Shown: positions 42,136 through 51,574 of the stretch, piece by piece | Layout of the letters: every line of letters begins with the position of its first letter | How positions within the stretch are numbered: the stretch's first letter is position 1 | The notes under the pieces: generated by a model | The model's input: the letters and a program-made list of their open reading frames with translations, nothing else | What the model was told of the DNA's origin: nothing | Database searches by the model: none | Origin: Galbibacter kalidii | Lineage (GTDB): Bacteria; Bacteroidota; Bacteroidia; Flavobacteriales; Flavobacteriaceae | DNA length: 64,000 nucleotides | NCBI RefSeq assembly: GCF_026241135.1 | Contig: NZ_JAPFGA010000002.1 | Span: 62,001 to 126,000 of the forward strand | Direction of reading: 5' to 3' | Position numbers and translations under genes: made by a program

Positions 42136-42816
42136 GCCAAAAACCCGCAAGGCAAAATACAGTAATGTTGCCAACGAGCCTATAGCAGCTACCACATAGG
42201 TTCTGGCAGCCCATTTTAAAGAATCTTCGGCTCCGGAATATTCTTCCTGAGACAACATATTTCTGTTTTTCAACCAAGCTAAAGCCCTGTTACTCGCATC
42301 GTATTCTACGGGAAGTGTTACAAAACTGAACAAGGTTCCCATCGCAAACATGATCAATCCGATAACGGCAACGGTATACCCCAATCCGGAAGCAGCCCCT
42401 AAAACCAAACCCCCAAAAATCACCCAAACAGACATTCCTGATGCTACGCTCACTACCGGAACCAGCTTTGAACGCATTTGCAACCATTCATAACCTTTTG
42501 CATGTTGAACGGCATGTCCACATTCGTGAGCAGCCACAGCTGCCGCAGCCGCATTACGCTGATTATAAACTCCTTCACTCAGGTTTACCGTTTTTTTTGC
42601 AGGATTGTAATGATCGGTCAGCATCCCGGGCGTAGAAATCACCTCTACATCATTGATCCCGTTATCCTGAAGCATTTTACGCGCAATCTCTGCACCGCTC
42701 ATTCCGTTTCTTAAATGAACTTTTGAATAATGCTTGAATTTACTTTTCAGCTTCGAACTCACTAACATACTTATAAGTCCGATTCCACCTATAATAATCC
42801 AATATCCTATTCCCAT
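42124..42816 (-). CDS. Zinc metallopeptidase, YugP-type membrane protein
   Basis: A 230-residue membrane protein starting at ATG 42816 (MGIGYWIIIGGIGLISML); the frame opens further upstream but no ATG is better placed. The zinc motif is AAHECGHAVQHAKGYEW (HExxH, near residues 105-121). Hydrophobic helices lie at about 3-18, 128-150, 155-178 and 205-225. The GARDA-like ARKMLQDNGINDVEV and the VEYDASNRALAWL block are typical of this family. Substrates are unknown. It lies downstream of ald but is separated by a terminator. Confidence 0.9.
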   Translation of the reverse strand: MGIGYWIIIGGIGLISMLVSSKLKSKFKHYSKVHLRNGMSGAEIARKMLQDNGINDVEVISTPGMLTDHYNPAKKTVNLSEGVYNQRNAAAAAVAAHECGHAVQHAKGYEWLQMRSKLVPVVSVASGMSVWVIFGGLVLGAASGLGYTVAVIGLIMFAMGTLFSFVTLPVEYDASNRALAWLKNRNMLSQEEYSGAEDSLKWAARTYVVAAIGSLATLLYFALRVFGGRN

Positions 42817-42859
42817 TTTTTTGTTTTTTTTACTACTTAAATTTACAACATAAAACGCA

Positions 42860-42886
42860 AAAACCTCGCCAATTTGACGAGGTTTT
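42860..42886 (-). terminator. Terminator of the alanine dehydrogenase gene
   Basis: A perfect 9-bp stem, AAAACCTCG with CGAGGTTTT, has a 9-nt loop and lies 36 bp after the ald stop on the minus strand. It is followed by T-rich sequence in that direction. Confidence 0.8.
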
Positions 42887-42921
42887 AACTTTTTGCCTAA
42901 ATGGCACACTTTCAATTTAGA

Positions 42922-44022
42922 TTATGAATAACTGACTTCCCAACCGAATGCTTCAGCTATACCTTCATATACAATGTCTCCATTGATAATATTAAGTCCT
43001 TTTCCTAATGTTTTGTCAGTCTCACAGGCTTTTTCCCATCCCATGTTGGCCAACTTCAAGACATAGGGAAGTGTCACGTTTGTCAGTGCCACGGTAGATG
43101 TATAGGGCACCGCACCGGGCATATTCGCCACACAATAATGCACCACATCATCAATAATGTAAGTTGGGTCTTCATGTGTGGTAGCGCATGTGGTTTCAAT
43201 ACAACCTCCTTGGTCTACGGCAACGTCGACAATAACGGTCCCCGGATGCATGTCTTTCAACATATCGCGAGTAATCAAACTCGGCGCTTTGGCACCTGGG
43301 ATCAATACGCCTCCAACGATAAGGTCGTGTGTTTTTATATGTTTTCTGATGTTATACTCATTCGAAAATTCAGTAACTACATGACTGGGCATGATATCGT
43401 TTACATGGCGCAAGCGCTTCATGTTAATATCCAAAATCGTCACATGAGCTCCAAGTCCGGCAGCCATTTTTGCTGCTTGTATGCCAACAGTTCCCGCTCC
43501 GAGAATTAACACTTTTCCGGGAGGTACACCGGGAACGCCTCCGAGCAAAACCCCTCTTCCTTTGATCGGTTTTTCCAAATATTTTGCTCCCTGCTGAATA
43601 GCCATTCTTCCAGCTACTTCAGACATGGGGGTAAGCAAAGGCAATGTCCCGTCTTCATCCTCAACGGTTTCATAAGCAATACAAATCGCTTTGCTATTGA
43701 CCATTGCCATGGTAAGTGCTTCACTGGAAGCAAAATGAAAATAGGTAAAAACCACCTGTCCTTCCCTGACAAGTTCATATTCTTGCTGAATAGGCTCTTT
43801 AACCTTTACGATCATATCACTTTTAGCATAGACTTCCCCGATAGTATCTACTATGGTGGCCCCTACATTGATATAATCAACATCAAAAAAACCGCTGCCT
43901 TCGCCCGCGGTTGATTGCACATACACTGTATGTTTGTTCTTTGTCAGTTCGAAAACCCCTGCAGGAGCCATCCCTACACGATTTTCATTGTTTTTGATCT
44001 CTTTTGGCACCCCGATTCGCAT
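42922..44022 (-). CDS. ald: Alanine dehydrogenase
   Basis: A 366-residue NAD-dependent alanine dehydrogenase, interconverting alanine with pyruvate and ammonia. The N terminus MRIGVPKEIKNNENRVGM is the family signature with the pyruvate-site Arg and Lys. The Rossmann motif is VLILGAGTVGIQAAKMA (about residues 170-186), and the active-site His lies in YFHFASSE. The C-terminal NMPGAVPYTSTVALTN also matches. A possible link to the Lrp regulator 2.5 kb upstream is only suggestive. The gene has its own terminator. Confidence 0.97.
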   Translation of the reverse strand: MRIGVPKEIKNNENRVGMAPAGVFELTKNKHTVYVQSTAGEGSGFFDVDYINVGATIVDTIGEVYAKSDMIVKVKEPIQQEYELVREGQVVFTYFHFASSEALTMAMVNSKAICIAYETVEDEDGTLPLLTPMSEVAGRMAIQQGAKYLEKPIKGRGVLLGGVPGVPPGKVLILGAGTVGIQAAKMAAGLGAHVTILDINMKRLRHVNDIMPSHVVTEFSNEYNIRKHIKTHDLIVGGVLIPGAKAPSLITRDMLKDMHPGTVIVDVAVDQGGCIETTCATTHEDPTYIIDDVVHYCVANMPGAVPYTSTVALTNVTLPYVLKLANMGWEKACETDKTLGKGLNIINGDIVYEGIAEAFGWEVSYS

Positions 44023-44194
44023 CTCTTATTTTTTCTGTTTGATGCAATATCTGACTATGTTTTGAAAAATTCAAGAAAAGTTGACAAAAAACAGGGGTAT
44101 GTCGATAAATTGTATGATATTTATAATATATACCCTTTAAAATTAAGGGGTATTGTGTAAAATATTAATTAATTTTAAATATTAAAGATGTTTT

Positions 44195-44476
44195 TTAAGG
44201 GGTATCATTTGTTTTTTTGTGTTTTACAATCAAAATCAAGACTGTCATTACCAAAATCGCCGTCACTATGTTGGCTACTATGATTGCCAAGCTTTGAATC
44301 AAAAATCCGTAGACGAGCCACAAGAGCACTCCGGTAAGAAATGCCAGGTACATGCCCAACGACAAGCCCTCTACATTTTTCCATTTCCAGGCTTTATAAA
44401 CCTGAGGCACAAATGCCGATGTAGTTAAAAAAGCAGCTATCAAACCCAATATTTCAATAAGGTCTATTTCCATCAT
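44195..44476 (-). CDS. SemiSWEET family sugar transporter
   Basis: A 93-residue protein with three membrane helices (about residues 8-24, 38-57 and 62-84) and the PQ-loop motif TSAFVPQVYKAWKWKNVEGLS. SemiSWEETs work as dimers and carry sugars down gradients across the inner membrane. The ATG overlaps the leuS stop (TAATG), so translation is coupled to leuS. A second ATG directly follows at 44473. Length is normal. Confidence 0.92.
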   Translation of the reverse strand: MMEIDLIEILGLIAAFLTTSAFVPQVYKAWKWKNVEGLSLGMYLAFLTGVLLWLVYGFLIQSLAIIVANIVTAILVMTVLILIVKHKKTNDTP

Positions 44477-47400
44477 TATCCTACAATGTTTACGATCTTA
44501 CCGGGAACGACAATGATTTTTTTAGGAGTGCGCCCATCCAACTGTTGTTGTGTTTTTTCATGGGCCATGACTACTTTTTCAATTTCATCTTTGCTCATAT
44601 CCAACGGCAAATCGAGTTTAAAACGCATTTTCCCGTTAAAGGAAATCGGGTAGGTTTTAGTGCTTTCTACCAAATGTTTTTCATCAAATACCGGAAAGAG
44701 AGCTGTAGCTATCGATTCTTTATTCCCTAACTGATGCCAAAGTTCTTCAGCAATATGTGGCGCATAAGGCGAAATCAAGACCGCCAAAGGCTCTAAAATG
44801 GCTCTGCTGATACATTTTTGAGCGGTCAATTCGTTCACGCAGATCATAAAGGTGGAAACCGTGGTGTTGAAAGAGAAATTCTCGATATCCTCTTCTGCTT
44901 TTTTGATGGTTTTGTGAAGCGACTTCAAATTGTCTTTGGAAGGTTCGGCGTCGGTTACCTTAAGCCCGTTGTCATCAACATACAATTTCCACAATTTCTT
45001 CAAGAAGTTATGCACCCCGGTAATTCCGGCGGTATTCCACGGTTTTGCCTGTTCGAGCGGACCGAGGAACATTTCGTACATACGCAAGGTATCCGCTCCA
45101 TAATCGGTACAGATATCATCGGGATTGACCACGTTGTATTTGGACTTGGACATTTTTTCGACTTCGCGACCTACGATGTAAGCCCCTCCCAGCCTCCCCG
45201 AAGGGGAGGAGACAGAGCTTATTTCTCCGTTGTCTAAAACAAACTCAGCATCACTATATTCTTCATATAATGGGTGTTTTCTGAATTTTTCAATATCCAA
45301 ATTATTTGAAATATCCACTAAAGAAACATCTACATGAATATTATAAAAACCGATACTATTTATTATTAAAGCTAACCCTTGATTTGATTTTAATAATCTT
45401 TCTTTAACTCTTTCATATATCTTATAATTGATATTAATGATTTCAATATCATCTTCGGACAGGATTGATTTTAATATCGTAAAATCATTCTCAAACTGGT
45501 TGTCATCATTTTTTAAATAATCATGAACATAAACCAATCCGGATACGTATCCACTTCCCACCGCTATATTCTGCTTAATCTCTTGAGATAGCTTATTGTC
45601 ATTAGATAAAGAATTAATTAACTTATTAATTTCCTTAACTAAATTGGACGAAACCAAACAAGGTATTGGTGCTTCATTTACCTTACGCTCTAATTTATTA
45701 TGTTGAGAATACTTACAAAGTACCCTATGGATAAAAGCACTCTCCCCCAAAATCATCCCTTGGTTGATCAATTTTTTAGCAAACTCATCCACAGGAAGTA
45801 ATCCCTGGTCAAACAGGAATTTTTGCCAGAAACGGGCATACAACAAGTGACCTGTGGCGTGTTCGCTACCGCCTATGTACAAATCGACATCTTTCCAGTA
45901 GTTCAAGGCCTTTTGCGAAGCAAATTCCGAAGTATTCCCGGCATCCATATAGCGGTTGAAATACCACGAACTTCCCGCCCAACCGGGCATGGTGTTCAAT
46001 TCCAGCGGATAAATCCCTTTGTGAGATGCTTCGACAGGCTCAGCATGACAAAGGCTGTTTGAAACTATTTTGTTATTAACTGTATCCCAAGCCCATTCGG
46101 TAGCATTTCCAAGAGGCGGCTCTCCGGTTTCGGTAGGCAGGTATTTTTCTACTTCCGGCAATCGTATCGGCAAATGTTCTGTGTCGATCATTTGCGGCAA
46201 TCCGTTTACGTAGTACACCGGAAAAGGCTCTCCCCAATACCGCTGTCTGGAGAATACAGCATCACGCAAACGATAGTTGATTTTCCCGTTCCCTTGTCCG
46301 ATTTTTTCCAATTCGTCGATGACTTTTTTGGTAGCTTGTTTGTAGTTTAAACCATTTAAAAAATCGGAATTTTTAAGGACAAAACCTTCTTTTTCGGCAA
46401 AAGCAGAATCCTCCCCCAGCCCTTCCAAAGGAGGAGTGGTTGTACTTTCAAATATATTGGGTATTGGAATATTGAAATGCTTGGCAAAATCAAAATCCCG
46501 TTGGTCGCCACAAGGTACTGCCATCACGGCTCCTGTTCCGTAGCCTGTCAGAACATAATCGCCAATCCAGATCGGGATAGGTTCTTTGGTAAACGGATGC
46601 TCGGCATAAGCCCCCGTAAACACTCCGCTAATGGTCTTTACATCAGCCATACGCTCGCGTTCACTTCGTTTTGAAGTGGCTTCAACATAGGCCTCCACCT
46701 CAGATTTTTGTTCCGGAGTGGTGATCTTTTCCACCAACTCGTGTTCCGGAGCCAAGGTCATAAATGACACTCCGAAGATAGTGTCGGGTCTTGTTGTAAA
46801 AACTTCTATAAAGTTTTTACTGTTCAAGGTTTCAGGTTTAACGTTCAACGTTGAATCGTTTTCTTCCTTAGACTTTAAACCTTGAACCTTGAACCTTACA
46901 GTCGCCCCCACCGATTTCCCAATCCAATTCCGTTGGATTTCTTTTAGGGGTTCGGGCCAATCTATTTTTTCCAAGCCCTGAAGTAAACGCTCTGCATAAG
47001 CTGAAATACGCATGCTCCATTGCTTCATTTTCTTTCTCACCACCGGGTAGCCCCCGCGTTCTGAAACGCCATTGACAATCTCGTCGTTTGCCAAAACGGT
47101 TCCCAATTGCGGACACCAGTTTACTTCGGTTTCCGCCAAATAGGTGAGTCTGTATTGTAAAAGTATTTTTTGTTGTTCTTCTTCTGAAAAGGCATTCCAC
47201 TCAATTGCTGAAAAAGCTACAACATCATCGTCACATACGGCATTTACCGTTGTGTTTCCTTCAGTTTTAAATTTCGACACCAAAGTTGATATGTTTTCTG
47301 CTTTGTCGGTGTCTTTGTTATACCATGAATTGAACAGTTGAATAAAAATCCACTGTGTCCATTTGTAGTACTCCGGATTGGAAGTGCGCACCTCACGGCT

Positions 47401-47760
47401 CCAATCAAATGAAAAACCGATTTTGTCAAGCTGTTCCCGATAACGGGCAATGTTCTCTTTGGTAGTTTTATCCGGATGTTGTCCGGTTTGAATAGCATAC
47501 TGCTCTGCCGGCAAACCAAAGCTATCATACCCCATAGGATGAAGTACGTTAAAGCCTTTATGGCGTTTGTAGCGCGCATAGATATCACTGGCGATATATC
47601 CTAACGGATGACCTACATGCAGTCCTGCTCCTGATGGATAAGGAAACATGTCGAGCACATAATATTTAGGTTTATCGGATGTGTTATCTGCTTTAAAAGT
47701 TTGGTTTTCTGCCCAAAATTTTTGCCACTTGGCTTCAATTTCATTGAAATTGTACTTCAT
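44476..47760 (-). CDS. leuS: Leucyl-tRNA synthetase with multiple in-frame insertions
   Basis: A 1,094-residue leucyl-tRNA synthetase; about 920-950 is usual for this phylum. HIGH is HVGH at 48-51 (PSGAGLHVGH), the editing domain begins near 240, and KMSKS is at 869-873. The extra length comes from five additions. Four are short repeat-derived peptides: about 293-315 (QGLKSKEEND onward), 438-455 (ESTTTPPLEGLGEDSAFA), 569-579 (SLCHAEPVEAS) and 848-860 (SSVSSPSGRLGGA). The fifth is about 127 residues (681-807) in the leucine-specific domain, before IHVDV. All are in frame and all catalytic signatures are intact, so the enzyme is presumably functional. Confidence 0.95.
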   Translation of the reverse strand: MKYNFNEIEAKWQKFWAENQTFKADNTSDKPKYYVLDMFPYPSGAGLHVGHPLGYIASDIYARYKRHKGFNVLHPMGYDSFGLPAEQYAIQTGQHPDKTTKENIARYREQLDKIGFSFDWSREVRTSNPEYYKWTQWIFIQLFNSWYNKDTDKAENISTLVSKFKTEGNTTVNAVCDDDVVAFSAIEWNAFSEEEQQKILLQYRLTYLAETEVNWCPQLGTVLANDEIVNGVSERGGYPVVRKKMKQWSMRISAYAERLLQGLEKIDWPEPLKEIQRNWIGKSVGATVRFKVQGLKSKEENDSTLNVKPETLNSKNFIEVFTTRPDTIFGVSFMTLAPEHELVEKITTPEQKSEVEAYVEATSKRSERERMADVKTISGVFTGAYAEHPFTKEPIPIWIGDYVLTGYGTGAVMAVPCGDQRDFDFAKHFNIPIPNIFESTTTPPLEGLGEDSAFAEKEGFVLKNSDFLNGLNYKQATKKVIDELEKIGQGNGKINYRLRDAVFSRQRYWGEPFPVYYVNGLPQMIDTEHLPIRLPEVEKYLPTETGEPPLGNATEWAWDTVNNKIVSNSLCHAEPVEASHKGIYPLELNTMPGWAGSSWYFNRYMDAGNTSEFASQKALNYWKDVDLYIGGSEHATGHLLYARFWQKFLFDQGLLPVDEFAKKLINQGMILGESAFIHRVLCKYSQHNKLERKVNEAPIPCLVSSNLVKEINKLINSLSNDNKLSQEIKQNIAVGSGYVSGLVYVHDYLKNDDNQFENDFTILKSILSEDDIEIININYKIYERVKERLLKSNQGLALIINSIGFYNIHVDVSLVDISNNLDIEKFRKHPLYEEYSDAEFVLDNGEISSVSSPSGRLGGAYIVGREVEKMSKSKYNVVNPDDICTDYGADTLRMYEMFLGPLEQAKPWNTAGITGVHNFLKKLWKLYVDDNGLKVTDAEPSKDNLKSLHKTIKKAEEDIENFSFNTTVSTFMICVNELTAQKCISRAILEPLAVLISPYAPHIAEELWHQLGNKESIATALFPVFDEKHLVESTKTYPISFNGKMRFKLDLPLDMSKDEIEKVVMAHEKTQQQLDGRTPKKIIVVPGKIVNIVG
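45340..45720 (-). other. AT-rich insertion in the leucine-specific domain of leuS
   Basis: This segment encodes residues 681-807, between AFIHRV and IHVDVSLVD. The expected linker is about 20 residues, so roughly 105-110 are extra. The inserted peptide is rich in Asn, Ile, Lys and Ser (NKLINSLSNDNKLSQEIKQN, SILSEDDIEIININ) and its DNA is visibly more AT-rich than the surrounding leuS. I do not recognise its fold; it looks like a helical domain and has no intein or nuclease motif. Confidence 0.75.
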
Positions 47761-47893
47761 TCTTCATTATTTAATTACTCACTAAGTGAGATTTGATATC
47801 ATCTGACGCTTACGCCGAAATATTCTTTAGGTTTTTGATAATATCTCATGGGATTATCCCGAGATAATTTGTTAAAACAGCTATATCAAACCG

Positions 47894-47901
47894 CAAAAAT
47901 A
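47894..47901 (-). promoter_or_regulatory. -7 element upstream of leuS
   Basis: On the minus strand TATTTTTG matches TAnnTTTG and lies 134 bp before the leuS ATG. The leader contains the palindrome CTCACTAAGTGAG at 47778-47790, similar to two copies near 29.8 kb. I see no T-box-like structure. Confidence 0.4.
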
Positions 47902-47951
47902 CGGTTATTGACTGAAAGTGAAAAGATAATTTGAACGAGATGAAGGCTTTC

Positions 47952-48812
47952 TTAAAAAACAGGATGCAGTAACTTCCCTGAATACAATATCCATATCATG
48001 GAGGCTAAGGCCGAAAAATTCATAGCGTAACCAAATAGTTTCATTTGAGATAAACTATACGGTTTATTTTTAAAAAATATAAAGATGTCCAAAAAAAGCC
48101 AAGCAGAAAAAACAGCCAAAAACCCTGCTAAAAAGTAATCATCGAACCAGAAAAATAGGATATACATTTCCGTAATCAGCAAAACAAGCATTAGCAATTT
48201 CGCTTTTTTGCGACCTATAATTACAGCAGTTGTTTTTTTACCTGCTTTTTTATCGGGATCGATATCCATAATTTCTCCTGCAATATGAGCCTGAAAAGCA
48301 AATAATGACAAATATATAACTGTTTCCCAGGGTAACATCTCTAAATCATTGAGCACAACACTAAAAAAAGCAGTAAACACATATCCCACTTGAATGAAAA
48401 TCTCAAAAGGAGGTCGTTCTTTAATTCTAAAAGGTTTAAAATTATACAGAATGTTAACTATTATCATAAATGCCAGCAAGAGAAGCATTATTATGCCTGA
48501 ATAAAAGGAGAAAAATAGTATGAAAGGAGCCATTACCCATGATATTTTTATAGGGAGTTTGGCTAATTGCTCTTTTGAAGACTTTGCGCCAAACAAATAA
48601 TTTCCTTTTCTGTCATTTTCCATATCAGCTTTATAATCATTGTAATCATTTAAACCATATACCAGAAAATTAAGTGGGAAGGTAACAAACAAAAAACCAA
48701 TCCAAAAAATGGGATCCTTCCAAAATCCTGTTTCAAAAGTAAAGGGAATCAGATAAATCCATATAGTGGGAAACCATAAACCGGGGCGTGAAATTTTTAA
48801 ATAATGCTTCAT
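47952..48812 (-). CDS. UbiA family prenyltransferase
   Basis: A 286-residue polytopic membrane enzyme starting at ATG 48812 (MKHYLKISRPGLWFPTIW). The first Asp-rich motif is NDYNDYKADMENDRKGN (near residues 68-84) and the second is MDIDPDKKAGKKTTAV (near 180-195); both bind the prenyl diphosphate through magnesium. About eight helices follow. The family attaches isoprenoid chains to aromatic or carotenoid acceptors, and the acceptor cannot be told from neighbours. It is on its own between the leuS and GMC units. Confidence 0.9.
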   Translation of the reverse strand: MKHYLKISRPGLWFPTIWIYLIPFTFETGFWKDPIFWIGFLFVTFPLNFLVYGLNDYNDYKADMENDRKGNYLFGAKSSKEQLAKLPIKISWVMAPFILFFSFYSGIIMLLLLAFMIIVNILYNFKPFRIKERPPFEIFIQVGYVFTAFFSVVLNDLEMLPWETVIYLSLFAFQAHIAGEIMDIDPDKKAGKKTTAVIIGRKKAKLLMLVLLITEMYILFFWFDDYFLAGFLAVFSAWLFLDIFIFFKNKPYSLSQMKLFGYAMNFSALASMIWILYSGKLLHPVF

Positions 48813-49057
48813 TGCTTTTTTCTGGCCTTTTTTTCCAACGGAAGAAAGCAACAATAAATGAATTCATTTGTTGGGGTTGACATATTTAATCGTGTGTATC
48901 GGTTCTTGAAAACTTGTATGGTGAAGAAAAAAGAAAACCTCTTCATCTTTATCAAACCTCACCGAAATTTTAAACTCAAATATGAGTTAATCTTTCAGTC
49001 AAGCGATTAAAAGAAGAGGTTTCCAAAAACGCAAAATCTAAGTAAATCCTTTTTATG

Positions 49058-49705
49058 CTATAAAGACCATGCTTTGCCTTGAGTAGCTTCTTCAACAGGC
49101 ATACAACCTGTATAAACACCGGGAACAGGATCGTAAGCCAATACTTCTTCTCCTATTTTCTGGCTGTTTTTATAAGCGTTTATTGTTGACCATCGAAGGT
49201 CGTTGACCATACTATAAGCAAGGGCTTGGTTATTTTCAGCGGCACCTGATTCGCTCCCCATATCCATATCCACTTCCTTGCCCTCGATAATCACTCGATT
49301 CGTTCCTTCTTTGCGTTCAGCTTTCAAATTCTTGACTACGATATCCTCATATTCTTCAGGAGTGATCTCGGCCAGATTTTCGTTATAATCAGCTTTCAAC
49401 TGTTTTACCAAGCCCGCCATTTTTTTGCGATACTCCGCTTGGGTTTCATCGCTTTCCACTTCTTTGACATATTTATCCAAGAATTGTGGCACATTGACTT
49501 CTGAAGCAGACGGGGTGTCTGTTTTCGGAATAATCACATCCACAATATTTGTCAGTGCGATTCCTTCTTCGGCTGTAAAAAACTCAGGAACCCAAGTAGC
49601 CTTATCGGCAGTACAGCTTTGCAACATGCTCACCAGCGTAGGTGTTGCCACTACAAATCCGGTAGTTAAACCAATATTTCTAAGTGCTTTTCTTCTGTTC
49701 ATCAT
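49058..49705 (-). CDS. Gluconate 2-dehydrogenase subunit 3-like protein
   Basis: A 215-residue exported protein of the gluconate 2-dehydrogenase subunit 3 family. The N terminus, MMNRRKALRNIGLTTG, is a twin-arginine-type signal, and LQSCTAD suggests lipidation at the Cys. The mature part has FFTAEEGIALTNIVDVIIPK and PSASEVNVPQFLDKYV, typical of the family. These small subunits pair with a GMC flavoprotein and help its export. The GMC gene ends 10 bp upstream, so the two are an operon and probably a complex. Confidence 0.92.
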   Translation of the reverse strand: MMNRRKALRNIGLTTGFVVATPTLVSMLQSCTADKATWVPEFFTAEEGIALTNIVDVIIPKTDTPSASEVNVPQFLDKYVKEVESDETQAEYRKKMAGLVKQLKADYNENLAEITPEEYEDIVVKNLKAERKEGTNRVIIEGKEVDMDMGSESGAAENNQALAYSMVNDLRWSTINAYKNSQKIGEEVLAYDPVPGVYTGCMPVEEATQGKAWSL

Positions 49706-49715
49706 ATCTGTTTTT

Positions 49716-51431
49716 TTACAGGTTCATTTTTTTAAGTTCCTCTGCTGCATGATTGGCTGCTCTGGCAGTAAACGCCATATAACCTAAAGATGGATTATGA
49801 CATGCAGATGAAGTCATAAACGCTCCATCGGTAACATACACATTCGGTACAGTGTGGATTTGGTTATACTTGTTCAATACCGAAGTTTTGGGATCCCTAC
49901 CCATACGTGCAGTTCCCATTTCGTGAATTCCAAGTCCCATACCTCCGATACTATCATAGGTAGAAATATCTTTAAATCCGGCAGCCTCAAGCATTTCAGC
50001 AGCTTGCTCTTTCATGTCTTTACGCATTGCCATTTCGTTTTCACCAAAATCGGCATCAAAAGTTACCGTAGGTAATCCCCACTCATCTTTCTTATCATAA
50101 TCAAGATACATGCGGTTACTGTGATCCGGCAAAGTTTCTCCGAAGGCAGTCATTCCCATAGACCAGTCGCCCGGTTTAAGGATGGCTTCTTTTAGTTCTT
50201 TCCCATAGGACAGTTCGCGAATAGATTCTGACCAGTCACCTCTGCTGGCACCACCCTGATATCCATATCCTCTGATAAAGTCTTTTTGGTCGGTATCGCC
50301 TCCAAGGTTTCTAAAACGAGGAATATAAACACCGTTTGGTCTTCTTCCTTTATAATATTTGTCGTGGAAACCGTCAAATTTCCCGCTGGCACCAACTCTA
50401 AAGTGGTGATCCATCAGGTTATGCCCTAGTTCACCACTATCATTCCCCATTCCGTCAGGGAAGCGTTCAGATTTTGATTGTAATAAAATTGAAGCCGATG
50501 CAATTGCAGAAGCACAAAGGAAAATCACTTTTGCCTTGAACTCTATCGTTTCTTTAGTTTCTGCATCGATCACACGAACTCCGGTAGCTTTCCCAGATTC
50601 TGCATCATATATCACTTCGTGTACAATCGAATTTGGCCTTAGGGTCATATTCCCTGTAGCTTCAGCGGTAGGTAATGTAGAGGAGTTACTGCTAAAATAA
50701 GCTCCAAAAGGACAACCTCGAATACACCTGTTTCGGTATTGACATGGTCCTCTTCCTTGTCCTTCTTTAGTTCCTTGAGTAATATGAGCTACACGACCTA
50801 TAGTTATGGTTCGGTCGTCAAATTTTCCTTCTATTGTACTTTTAAAATGATCTTCTACACAATTTAGATCCATAGGAGGTAAAAATTTCCCATCAGGCAA
50901 TACGGGCAAACCTAAATTCACGCCGCTAACACCGATAAAAGTTTCTACCTTATCATACCAAGGCTTGATTTCATCATAACGAATAGGCCAATCAACAGCA
51001 ATACCATCTTTAAGGTTGGCTTCAAAATCGACATCCCCCATTCTGTAGCTTTGCCTTCCCCACATCAGGGAACGCCCTCCTACATGATAACCACGCATCC
51101 AATCAAAACGTCTGTCTTCATTATAAGGGTGTTTAATGTCATCTACAAAGAAATGCTCACTATCACCTCTAACGGTATAACCGGTTCTGGCTTGTTTATA
51201 TTTTCTTTCTTTTACTTCCCTGGAAGCCGCGCCTCCGTTAGGCATATCCCATGGATCCAAGTTTGCCGTTGGATAATCTTCCACATGTTTTACCATGCGT
51301 CCTCTTTCCAAAACAAGAGTCTTCAGTCCGTTTTCACAAAGTTCCTTTGCTGCCCAGCCCCCGGAAACCCCGGTACCTACAACAATGGCATCGTACTCTT
51401 CTTGAGGAGAATTGTAATAAAATGTACTCAT
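49716..51431 (-). CDS. GMC-family FAD-dependent oxidoreductase (sugar 3-dehydrogenase-like)
   Basis: A 571-residue GMC flavoprotein. The FAD-binding motif is VVGTGVSGGWAAKEL (residues 17-31) and the family C-terminal signature is ACHNPSLGYMAFTARAANHA, with the catalytic His in HEMGTARMG and CHNPS. A Cys-rich CQYRNRCIRGCPFGAYFSS segment near residue 235 is typical of this subgroup. With a subunit-3 partner, such enzymes oxidise sugars in the periplasm, often at C3. It has no signal peptide of its own and could be carried out by the Tat-signal-bearing partner. It faces away from a divergent sugar-catabolic operon. Confidence 0.92.
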   Translation of the reverse strand: MSTFYYNSPQEEYDAIVVGTGVSGGWAAKELCENGLKTLVLERGRMVKHVEDYPTANLDPWDMPNGGAASREVKERKYKQARTGYTVRGDSEHFFVDDIKHPYNEDRRFDWMRGYHVGGRSLMWGRQSYRMGDVDFEANLKDGIAVDWPIRYDEIKPWYDKVETFIGVSGVNLGLPVLPDGKFLPPMDLNCVEDHFKSTIEGKFDDRTITIGRVAHITQGTKEGQGRGPCQYRNRCIRGCPFGAYFSSNSSTLPTAEATGNMTLRPNSIVHEVIYDAESGKATGVRVIDAETKETIEFKAKVIFLCASAIASASILLQSKSERFPDGMGNDSGELGHNLMDHHFRVGASGKFDGFHDKYYKGRRPNGVYIPRFRNLGGDTDQKDFIRGYGYQGGASRGDWSESIRELSYGKELKEAILKPGDWSMGMTAFGETLPDHSNRMYLDYDKKDEWGLPTVTFDADFGENEMAMRKDMKEQAAEMLEAAGFKDISTYDSIGGMGLGIHEMGTARMGRDPKTSVLNKYNQIHTVPNVYVTDGAFMTSSACHNPSLGYMAFTARAANHAAEELKKMNL

Positions 51432-51462
51432 TATTTTTCAGCTTGTTTATATAGTAGTTTTT

Positions 51463-51470
51463 CAAATATA
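51463..51470 (-). promoter_or_regulatory. -7 element for the GMC operon
   Basis: On the minus strand TATATTTG matches TAnnTTTG exactly and lies 32 bp before the GMC ATG, within the 143-bp region shared with the divergent operon. No matching TTG is seen at -33. Confidence 0.5.
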
Positions 51471-51574
51471 AAAATTAATTTTTTACATTAGACGAATATT
51501 TTAATTATCAATTAAGCATTAGAAATATATTAACATTATTGAATTCATAATATTCATTAAAATTTACTGACAAT

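Noticed and set aside
45340-45720. Intein or homing endonuclease within leuS
   Set aside because: There is no splice-junction Cys/Ser start, no terminal HN, and no LAGLIDADG or HNH motif; the insert is also too short for a typical intein.
48930-49025. Terminator formed by AACCTCTTC and GAAGAGGTT
   Set aside because: The arms are about 90 bp apart with AT-rich DNA between, too far for a simple intrinsic terminator; significance is unclear.
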